Below, one piece after another: positions 35,730 to 42,933 of a stretch of DNA of 46,553 bases (position 1 is the first letter of the stretch; the number at the start of each line of letters is the position of its first letter). The notes under the pieces are model-generated. The model searched no databases, was not told where the DNA came from, and saw only the letters and a list, made by a program, of their open reading frames with translations. The position numbers and the translations under genes are program-made. Source of the stretch: Gemmatimonadota bacterium. Its GTDB lineage: Bacteria; Gemmatimonadota; Gemmatimonadetes; Longimicrobiales; Gaopeijiaceae. Location of the stretch: assembly GCA_003248075.1 (NCBI GenBank), contig QJYK01000019.1, positions 1 to 46,553 of the forward strand. The letters run 5' to 3'.

Positions 35730-36506
35730 ATGTCGAAGTTCTGCGGGGTCGGACCGATGGTGGCGGCGACTCTGGTCGCCACGCTCGCGCCCAGCGCGCG
35801 CGCCCAGGCCGTTCGTGGCACGGTATACGACGCCGCCAACGGAAGACCGGTGCAGATGGCGGGCGTGTACCTCCTGGACTCGGAGAGGCGGCCGGTCACG
35901 CTGGCGATCGCCGACTCGCTCGGACGCTACTGGCTCGAGGTCCCGGACTCGGCGGAGTACTATCTGTTCGCTCAGAGGCTCGGCTACTTCGAAGTCGAGT
36001 CTCCCCTGGTCATCATCTCGACGGCGAGGGACTACGACCTCGACCTGGAGCTTCGCCCCGAGCCGATCGCGCTCGACCCGCTCGAGGTCACCGTGCGCAA
36101 CGAGGACTTCATCGATTGGTGGCGACTCGAGTACGGCGGAAACCCTGCGGACACGCCGGGCTTCAGGCTCATCCAGGGCGCGCGGCTCCAGGAGGCACGG
36201 CTGCGTGCGGCGGACAACACCGAGGTCCTGCGCTTCCTCTACGTCCCGATCACCCACGGCCGCCAGGTGTGCATCGGCGTCACGCCTCGAGCGGTTCGCG
36301 GCGGCTGGCATCGCGCCGCCCCGAATCCGGCCGAGGAGCAGAAGGCCCGACCGGAGTCGTGCGGCCGGCTCTATGTGGACGGCCGCTGGATGCCCAACGA
36401 GCACATCGAGAGCATCGACATGTCGACCATCGCCGTGATCGCCACGGTTCCGGGGGTCGTGCACATGTACACCCGAGGCTTCGACTGGACGTTCCGGGGG
36501 CGTTGA
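35730..36506 (+). CDS. Exported protein with carboxypeptidase-regulatory-like domain
   Basis: 258-aa protein with a signal peptide (about residues 1-26, ending SARAQ). Residues about 28-110 resemble a CarboxypepD-regulatory-like beta-sandwich: VRGTVYDAANGRPVQMAGVYLLDSE, then DSLGRYWLEVPDS and PIALDPLEVTV, the phrase that precedes TonB plug domains in larger receptors. Here the rest (about 115-258) is not a barrel and has no known domain; it ends with IAVIATVPGVVHMYTRGF. It contains two Cys (VCIGV, ESCGR). A surface-attached or periplasmic binding role is plausible but not shown. It follows the glycosyltransferase by 66 bases. Confidence 0.8.
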   Translation: MSKFCGVGPMVAATLVATLAPSARAQAVRGTVYDAANGRPVQMAGVYLLDSERRPVTLAIADSLGRYWLEVPDSAEYYLFAQRLGYFEVESPLVIISTARDYDLDLELRPEPIALDPLEVTVRNEDFIDWWRLEYGGNPADTPGFRLIQGARLQEARLRAADNTEVLRFLYVPITHGRQVCIGVTPRAVRGGWHRAAPNPAEEQKARPESCGRLYVDGRWMPNEHIESIDMSTIAVIATVPGVVHMYTRGFDWTFRGR

Positions 36507-36587
36507 GGGGCCAGGAACGATGCACGGGAGCCACGCCTTGTCTCTCCCACGGGCGACTTTTTCGGTCCTGAGGGCCGATAGCCTGGA

Positions 36588-37853
36588 TCAGCGCGCCACC
36601 CGGGCGTTGGTGAGCTGAGCCAACCCGGCCAGCGTGGTCTGGGCCGCATTCAGCCCGAGCCGGAAGTCGTCGTCGGTGAACGTGGTCCACACGTCGAGGG
36701 GCGTATGCCAGGTCGGGTTCCAGCCGCCGCCGGTCTGGGCCCCGCGCTCGTTCTCGCGCAGGCTGATCGAGGCCACGATGTCCTGGAAGCGGCCGGAATC
36801 GGTGTTGGTCATGTGCGGTCCCACGGATGCCGGGTAATCCGTGGTGTACGCGTCGGCCGCCGCCTTGAAGAAGAACGCGAGCTTCATCGACTCCTCGGCC
36901 ATCTCGGAGCTCGACTGGAACTCGATGTTGACGTCGGCTTCGGGACGCTGGTCGCGGCTCACCGTTCCGTCCGCTCCGGGCGCTCCGTGGTCCCACAGCA
37001 TCATGTCGTGCTGGATCATGCCCAGCCACCGCGGCTCCGGATACCGCCCCGACCCGGCCGGGCTCTCCTGCCCCTGGAGAGCCCGACGCTGCTCGACGTA
37101 CGCCGCCGCTCCGTTGGTCCCGGTCTCCTCGTTGTTCCAGAGGGCGAAACGGATCGAGATGTCGGTCTGGACGTCGGGAGCATTGAAGATGCGAGCCAGC
37201 TCCATGACGAGCGCCGTGCCCGAGCCGTCGTCGTTGACCGCCTCGTTCACGCCGTGACCGTCCATGTGTGCGCCGACGATGTACATCTGGTCCGGATGCA
37301 CGGTCCCGACCTTGGTGCAGTACACCTCCTGCCGTTCGCCGTCGACGGGCTCCTCCCGGTTCAGCTCGCGAATCCGTTCGTCGGGCTGCGCCATCAGGTC
37401 CCGATTGACCCCGGTGCGCGCACGGTACCCGTAGATCGTCGACCCACCCGGCCCGTTGCCGTTCCGTCCCACGAGTCCACCCGTGGGCGTCGTGAGGTCC
37501 GGCGGCTCCTGGGCCGCCGCCGGTCGCCCGCCCCTGGCGCCCGCCCTTCCCTGCCCCTGGTTCGGCGGGGGCGGGGGCGGATAGGTGTACGTGATCCGCT
37601 CCGTGTTCGTGCACCCCACGGCCTGGAGCTGCGACTCGATCCAGTCGACCGCATCGCGGTTGCGCTGGGTGCCCTGGCGCCGGTCCCCGAACTGCGTCAG
37701 CCCCTTGAGGGTGGCCTTGTAGTTGTCGAGGGTCAGCCGATCGACCAGGGCCTGAACGGGATCGCCCTGCCCCGCCTGCGCCGCCCCTTGTTCGTAAGCC
37801 CCGGCCATGAGCAGCGTCGATACCGCGGAGAGAAGAAGGACTCTTGAGCGCAT
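36588..37853 (-). CDS. Exported M28-family zinc aminopeptidase
   Basis: Predicted secreted di-zinc peptidase, 421 aa. A signal sequence covers about residues 1-26. The M28 metal ligands are all visible: His196 and Asp198 region (VGAHMDGHG), Asp208 (VNDDGSGTALVMELARI), the catalytic NNEETG with Glu242, Asp283 (MIQHDMM) and His383 (TWHTPLDVWT). Between the first helices and the catalytic core lies a Pro-rich run (residues 92-97) followed by a Gly/Arg-rich stretch up to about 136 that most relatives lack. The ATG at 37853 has a GAGGT Shine-Dalgarno; a longer frame is without support. It is divergent from the kinase. Confidence 0.92.
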   Translation of the reverse strand: MRSRVLLLSAVSTLLMAGAYEQGAAQAGQGDPVQALVDRLTLDNYKATLKGLTQFGDRRQGTQRNRDAVDWIESQLQAVGCTNTERITYTYPPPPPPNQGQGRAGARGGRPAAAQEPPDLTTPTGGLVGRNGNGPGGSTIYGYRARTGVNRDLMAQPDERIRELNREEPVDGERQEVYCTKVGTVHPDQMYIVGAHMDGHGVNEAVNDDGSGTALVMELARIFNAPDVQTDISIRFALWNNEETGTNGAAAYVEQRRALQGQESPAGSGRYPEPRWLGMIQHDMMLWDHGAPGADGTVSRDQRPEADVNIEFQSSSEMAEESMKLAFFFKAAADAYTTDYPASVGPHMTNTDSGRFQDIVASISLRENERGAQTGGGWNPTWHTPLDVWTTFTDDDFRLGLNAAQTTLAGLAQLTNARVAR

Positions 37854-38032
37854 GGGTGCGACCTCGGCCCGTGGACGTGGAACAAGGACGGGGACCATAC
37901 GGCGCAAACGGCGTCGTGACAACGCGTGAGCCCGGCCCGGATCCGGCTGCAGCGGGTCGCGTCGTGCTCCTCATCGCTGTCGACGCCCGGCACTCGTTGC
38001 GCGCGGCACGCGGCGCCGCGAACGTGATCGCC

Positions 38033-40705
38033 ATGAGTGACATCCCCCCTCGTCTCTCCCAAGCCCTCACCGACCGGTACCGCCTAGAGCGCCGGCTCGG
38101 GGAGGGCGGCATGGCGGTCGTCTACCTGGCGCGGGACCTGAAGCACAACCGCGACGTCGCCATGAAGGTGCTCCGTCCCGAGCTGGCCGCGCTGATCGGA
38201 GCCGAGCGATTCCTCGCCGAGATCGAGACCACCGCCCAGCTACAGCACCCCCACATCCTGCCGCTCTACGACTCGGGCGACGCGGCCGGGTACCTCTACT
38301 ATGTGATGCCGTACGTGGAGGGCGAGACGCTCGCCGAACGGCTGGCCCGGGAGCGCGAGCTTCCCGTGGACGAGGCCGTTCGGATCGCGGCCGAGGTAGC
38401 GGATGCACTCGACTACGCGCACCGCCACGGGATCGTCCACCGGGACGTCAAGCCCGCCAACATCCTGCTGCACGAGGGGCGGGTTCAGGTGGCCGACTTC
38501 GGCATCGCGCTCGCCGTCCGTGAGGCCGGGGGGAGCCGCCTGACCGAGACGGGCCTGAGCCTGGGCACGCCGCACTACATGAGCCCGGAGCAGGCCACGG
38601 CCGACCAGTCCGTGGATGCCCGCTCGGACGTCTACAGCCTGGGCGCCCTGGTCTACGAGATGCTCGCGGGCCGACCGCCGCACCACGGCTCGAGCCTCCA
38701 GGCCGTGATCGCCTCGTTGCTGACGAAGCCGCCGCCGGCCGTGGACGAGGACCGGAAGAGCATCCCGCCCGCGCTGGCGGCCGTGGTGCATCGGGCGATC
38801 GAGCGCCTGCCTGCCGACCGATTCCAGAGCGCGGCCGAGCTGGCGGAAGCCCTGCGCCACCCGCCCCCTCTGTCCCGGCCGGGGGCCGACGCCGAGGGCG
38901 CCGGCTCGAGGGTCAGCCGTTCTACGGAGCGGGTCGTCTGGGCCGGGCTCGCGGCGGTCCTCGTGGCGGTCACGGCGGTCGTCGCCCGAGACAAGGCCCC
39001 GGCGGAGTCGGTACGGGGGCCTGGGTTCCGCTTCCAGGTTCCGGTGCCGTACGTGAGTTTCCCCCAGGCGGGCACCCGTGTCGCACTCTCGCGGGACGGG
39101 CGCACGCTGGCCTACGTGGCACCCGGCGGGCCTCGGGGCTTCAACACGCTCTATACGCGCGACCTGTCGACGTTGGAGTCGGTCTACGTCTCGGACGCGA
39201 CGGAGGGTGCGAGCAACCCGGAGTTCTCCCTCGACGGTCGGGCGGTCTTCTTCCGCAGTGGGGACGTCTGGGCCGCCGTGGACCGAGGGCGGGGCGTCGT
39301 GAGTGCGTCGTGGTCGCCCGACGATACGTTCGGCAGTGGCCACTGGGCGGATGACGGGCGCATCTACGTCGCCCGAGTGGGGGGCATCTATCGGCTCCCG
39401 GAGGGGGGCGGACCACCCGAGCGCGTCGCCGAAACCCAGCAGGAGGGTCTCGGATACGAGCTGATCCCCACCTCACCGATCCGGCTCCCGGAGGGGCGGG
39501 GCTATCTGTACGGCGCCCTCAACCTGGGCCCCGGCTTGTCGGACGTGTGGGTCTACGACGCCGAGTCGAAGGAGAACCGTCTCATCCTGAGCGGTGCCGG
39601 TCACCCCTATTACCTCCTCATGGGTGCGATCGTCTATCAGACACCCGAGGGACGGCTGGACGGCGTGGCCTTCGACCTGGGGAAGCTGGAGATCGTGGGC
39701 GAGCCAAGGCCCCTCGTGACCGACATCGTGTGGCCCACGGAAGAGGGGGGACGAGCCTACGGCGTCTCCGACAACGGTGTCCTGGCCTACGACCAGGTCA
39801 ACCCGGAGGGGATCGAGTTGGCATGGGTGGACCGGCAGGGTCAGGATACGGCCATCGCTCTGGGGCTGCCCAGGGATATCCGCGATGTAGCGATCTCTCC
39901 GGAGGGCTCCCGCATCGCGTTCGGGGCCGTCGTCGACGGAGACGAAGACATCTACCTCTTCGATCTCGAGCAGGGAACCCAGACCCGGATCACCACGGGT
40001 GGTGGCACGAACGAACGTCCGACCTGGCTCCCGGACGGCGATCGGGTCGCGTTTGTCTCCGATCGCGCCGGCGGGGTGCGGGCCATCTACACGCGTCCCG
40101 TCGACGCCAGCGCGCCCGCGGAGCTGCTGGTGATGCGCGAACGGCTCGTCCAGCAGGTCACCTGGAGGGACGACGGTACCTACGTCTTCCGGGAAGGGTA
40201 CACCGACACCCTGACCCAGCGGGATCTCCTCTATCGAAGCCCGGGTGACACCACCAGCCGCCCCTTCGTCGTGTCCGACTTCGACGAGCTGGCTCCAGAG
40301 TTCTCCCCCGACGGCAATTGGGTCGCTTATCTCTCCACCGAGGGCGGCCGGGACGAGATCTACGTGCGGCCCTTCCCGGGTCCGGGCGGGCGCGTGGCCA
40401 TCTCGGCGGACGGGGGCACGGAGGCGTCGTGGGCGCCCGACGGCAACACGATCTACTACCGGAGCGCCAGGGACTCGCTGGTGGCAGCCCGATTGAGCTT
40501 CGAGGGCGGAGGGGTCCGCGTGCGCGGCCGGACCAACCTCTTCTCCACCGCCCACTACCTGCGGGACCGCAACGACCGGGCCTACGACGTCCACCCGAGC
40601 GGCGAGCGCTTCCTGTTCATCCGGCAGCCCGCGATGACCCACCTGGTGATCGTGACCGACTGGTTCAGCGAGGTTCGCCGGATCCTCGGGCTCGACGGGA
40701 GGTAG
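38033..40705 (+). CDS. Membrane Ser/Thr protein kinase with TolB-like beta-propeller
   Basis: Eukaryotic-type (Hanks) kinase fused to an extracytoplasmic sensor, 890 aa. The kinase (about 15-280) has the glycine loop GEGGMAVVYLA, Lys45 (AMKVL), HRDVKPANIL (136-145), DFG (155-157) and GTPHYMSPEQ, so it should be active. One membrane helix follows (about 301-318). From about residue 330 to 890 repeated units of the PD40/TolB type are seen, e.g. AISPEGSRIAFGAVVDGDEDIYLFD, PTWLPDGDRVAFVSD, FSPDGNWVAYLST, forming a propeller. ATG at 38033 was chosen by position; GTG at 38024 is also possible. Such fusions are common in Gemmatimonadota and a few relatives. Confidence 0.93.
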   Translation: MSDIPPRLSQALTDRYRLERRLGEGGMAVVYLARDLKHNRDVAMKVLRPELAALIGAERFLAEIETTAQLQHPHILPLYDSGDAAGYLYYVMPYVEGETLAERLARERELPVDEAVRIAAEVADALDYAHRHGIVHRDVKPANILLHEGRVQVADFGIALAVREAGGSRLTETGLSLGTPHYMSPEQATADQSVDARSDVYSLGALVYEMLAGRPPHHGSSLQAVIASLLTKPPPAVDEDRKSIPPALAAVVHRAIERLPADRFQSAAELAEALRHPPPLSRPGADAEGAGSRVSRSTERVVWAGLAAVLVAVTAVVARDKAPAESVRGPGFRFQVPVPYVSFPQAGTRVALSRDGRTLAYVAPGGPRGFNTLYTRDLSTLESVYVSDATEGASNPEFSLDGRAVFFRSGDVWAAVDRGRGVVSASWSPDDTFGSGHWADDGRIYVARVGGIYRLPEGGGPPERVAETQQEGLGYELIPTSPIRLPEGRGYLYGALNLGPGLSDVWVYDAESKENRLILSGAGHPYYLLMGAIVYQTPEGRLDGVAFDLGKLEIVGEPRPLVTDIVWPTEEGGRAYGVSDNGVLAYDQVNPEGIELAWVDRQGQDTAIALGLPRDIRDVAISPEGSRIAFGAVVDGDEDIYLFDLEQGTQTRITTGGGTNERPTWLPDGDRVAFVSDRAGGVRAIYTRPVDASAPAELLVMRERLVQQVTWRDDGTYVFREGYTDTLTQRDLLYRSPGDTTSRPFVVSDFDELAPEFSPDGNWVAYLSTEGGRDEIYVRPFPGPGGRVAISADGGTEASWAPDGNTIYYRSARDSLVAARLSFEGGGVRVRGRTNLFSTAHYLRDRNDRAYDVHPSGERFLFIRQPAMTHLVIVTDWFSEVRRILGLDGR

Positions 40706-40732
40706 GGTCGGCACCCACCGGACCACGCGCAC

Positions 40733-41575
40733 TCAGCGGAACGAGACGCGGATCTCCACCGGGCCGTCTTCCCGCAGGCCGTCGTAGCGGGCCGAGAGCT
40801 CCTGACCCGCGTGCGGGGGCATGAGCGGCGTGACGCTGCCCAGCGACAGGAGCATGCCATGCTCCAGCGGCTTACCCGCGTCCTGCAGCGCATCCCTGAG
40901 CCAGCGCACCACGTTCACGGGGTGGCCGAGCAGCGCATCGCTGCGGCCCTCGGCGAGTACCTGCCCGTCCCCGTCCAGCAGCTCGAGGTGGATCCCGCCG
41001 AGCCACACGTAGGCGTCCTGGTCCGGGAGCGGGATGGGCTCGCCCACGATGCCCAGCCGCCCGCCCGCATTGACCGCCGCCAGCGCGGGCCCGTCGAGCG
41101 CGACGTCCGGCGCGTACATCAGGTCCGGCAGCTCCAGGAAGGGTACGACGGCATCCAGCGCCGCCATGAGCTCCTCGTCGGTCTCGGCCATGTTGATCGC
41201 GTCGCTGCCTACGCGCACGAGTAGGTCGCCCTCGAAGAACGGACGCGACCCGAAGCCGGCCGGAAGGACGCTGCCCGAGGGGAGCAACATCTCCTTCAGG
41301 AGGACGCCGTACAACGGATGGGACACGCCGAACCGTTGCTGCGTCTCCGGGCTGGTCAGCCCGGCCTTGTAGCCGGCGACGCGTCCCAGGGTCTGCGACA
41401 GCTCATGCACGTACGCGTCCTGGATGCGGTAGGCCGCGTCCAGCGTGAGGCCCTCCCTTACCATGCCGATGGGCTCGCGCGCGAGGAAGGCCTCGGTCAG
41501 GCGGTCGACCGGATCGGCCTCCCCGGCGCAGCCGAGGCATGCCAACAGGAACAACGCCGAGCGGGAGCCTGTCAT
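40733..41575 (-). CDS. Predicted lipoprotein related to 2-keto-4-pentenoate hydratase (MhpD)
   Basis: 280-aa protein of the fumarylacetoacetase/MhpD-hydratase fold. The domain opens EGLTLDAAYRIQDAYVHELSQTLGRVAGYKAGLTS, as in MhpD and related decarboxylases, and has the metal-site segments PFFEGDLLVRV and VPFLELPD. Odd for the family, residues 1-16 form a signal with a lipobox (LLAC at 10-13 or a second Cys at 16), so the protein is probably exported and acylated. Reaction and substrate are unknown. The stop converges on the kinase. A start further downstream that drops the signal is not favoured because the hydrophobic stretch is otherwise unexplained. Confidence 0.82.
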   Translation of the reverse strand: MTGSRSALFLLACLGCAGEADPVDRLTEAFLAREPIGMVREGLTLDAAYRIQDAYVHELSQTLGRVAGYKAGLTSPETQQRFGVSHPLYGVLLKEMLLPSGSVLPAGFGSRPFFEGDLLVRVGSDAINMAETDEELMAALDAVVPFLELPDLMYAPDVALDGPALAAVNAGGRLGIVGEPIPLPDQDAYVWLGGIHLELLDGDGQVLAEGRSDALLGHPVNVVRWLRDALQDAGKPLEHGMLLSLGSVTPLMPPHAGQELSARYDGLREDGPVEIRVSFR

Positions 41576-41739
41576 GGCCTTGCTCGCGGGAGGAGGGATC
41601 GGCCTCGGATGGCCGGAGTCTACCCATGCGAATCGTCGTTAGCCAGCGCGACGAACCCCCTGCAGAGGGCGTCGCGTGTCGTTACGCGCCGCGGAGGGCG
41701 CGGGGAATCCGAGGAGGTCGGTCGCAAGTTGCGGCGACT

Positions 41740-42234
41740 CTATCGGACCAGAACGCGAAAGGTCGCGCCCTTCAATAGCCCGACGAAGGCACCCATGAAC
41801 GCACCGCTCGCGGTGCTCAGGAGGACCCCGGCCACGGGCTCGTCCGACCAGTCGCCATAGTCGTAGGGTTGCGATCCGCCGGACGCGAGAACGCCTGAAG
41901 CCAGCAAGGCGCCGATCCCTGCACCCGCGAGCATCCCGCACAGGATGCCGTCCCCGAGGCCTCGCAGCTTCGACTGCGCGGTAACCACGCGAAGCTCACT
42001 TATCGGCAAAGAGATCCTACCCGATTCGACCCCGCCCGATACCGAGTCTGGCGTGAACCGCACGTCTCTCCAGCGAAATACGTCACCGCTCGAGGTATAC
42101 ACGTCGGCTTCTCTCCCCTTCAAGACGCGCATGGCACCGGCCGCGGCGTCCGCGTCGAAGCCTGGGCCGAGGGACCGCGTGTGGGTGCAGCCGATCGCGA
42201 GCACCCCGAGTAGGCTCATCACGAACCGTTTCAT
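41740..42234 (-). CDS. Small lipoprotein, CTHT family, glycine-rich C-terminus
   Basis: 164-aa predicted lipoprotein: signal residues 1-15 with lipobox LAIGC (Cys16), followed by THT. Mature residues carry DVFRWRDVRFTPDSVSGG, LRGLGDGILCGMLAGAGIGALL and a Gly/Ala-rich segment at about 95-150 that may be membrane-associated. It is paralogous to the upstream neighbour at 42286-42777: both share CTHT after the lipobox, W-x-D-V/I-R-x-x-PDSV, and RGL-x-DG-x-x-x-G. A GGGAG lies about 11 bases before the ATG. Function unknown. Confidence 0.75.
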   Translation of the reverse strand: MKRFVMSLLGVLAIGCTHTRSLGPGFDADAAAGAMRVLKGREADVYTSSGDVFRWRDVRFTPDSVSGGVESGRISLPISELRVVTAQSKLRGLGDGILCGMLAGAGIGALLASGVLASGGSQPYDYGDWSDEPVAGVLLSTASGAFMGAFVGLLKGATFRVLVR

Positions 42235-42285
42235 CGCTTTTCATCTCCCGGGGAGGCGACTCCGTTCAGGGAGGCGAGCGGGCCG

Positions 42286-42777
42286 TCACCTGAGGCGAAT
42301 CTCGATCCGACTGCCGCGCACCAGTCCTCCCACGCCGCCCAAGACGGCCCCGAACACGGCACCCCCACCGACCCCGTCGGTCCGGGACCCGGTAGGGGAG
42401 CGTACGAAGCCCAGCGCTCCCCCGGCCACCGCCCCGATCATGACTCCGTCGAGAAGACCGCGGGCATGGGATCGCGTTTCGACGCGAGCGACGCTCGGAG
42501 TCGGCAGGGCCTGTGCGGAGCCAAGGGCCATCGCGCTGCCGCTCCATACGGAGTCGGGGGATAGACGGATATCGGACCAGAACAGCACCCGGCCGTCGCG
42601 GAGGATCAGTTGTCCACTGAGACCACGCGCCCTGGCGCTGACTGCGCGGAATGCGCCGGGGGGAGCCGTTCGATCGAGGACCGTCGTATGGGTGCACGCG
42701 ATGGAAGCCGTGGTGGCAACCACGGCGATGGCGCCCCAGGCGCTTCCGCGTTTCCCAACGCCCGTCTCTGACAGCAT
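42286..42777 (-). CDS. Small lipoprotein, CTHT family, upstream copy
   Basis: 163-aa predicted lipoprotein, paralogue of the protein just downstream. The signal (MLSETGVGKRGSAW then AIAVVATTASIAC) ends in lipobox ASIAC near residue 28, followed by THT. It repeats FWSDIRLSPDSVWSG, ARGLLDGVMIGAVAGGALG and a Gly/Val-rich C terminus with GGAVFGAVLGGVGGLV that resembles a glycine zipper. ATG at 42777 gives a normal signal; a GTG at 42825 adds 16 residues and weakens it. The two are probably an in-place duplication that has diverged strongly. Function unknown. Confidence 0.72.
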   Translation of the reverse strand: MLSETGVGKRGSAWGAIAVVATTASIACTHTTVLDRTAPPGAFRAVSARARGLSGQLILRDGRVLFWSDIRLSPDSVWSGSAMALGSAQALPTPSVARVETRSHARGLLDGVMIGAVAGGALGFVRSPTGSRTDGVGGGAVFGAVLGGVGGLVRGSRIEIRLR

Positions 42778-42933
42778 GGCGCCAATCCCGGGAGCATCAG
42801 ATGTGCCAGGCGCACCATCGGCCACCGGCGGCGGTCATGGCCGCACGCGGGAGTCCCCGGATCCCGCCAGAGTGAGACGCTCTGACTCGGATGGAGTCAA
42901 CTTGACCTCGACGCCAACCGGTAGACCCTGGCG

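Noticed and set aside
36551-36585. Hairpin TCGGTCC-tga-GGGCCGA beside a TTTTT run
   Set aside because: The T-run precedes rather than follows the stem for the plus-strand gene, and for the minus-strand gene it reads as A, so it does not make an intrinsic terminator.
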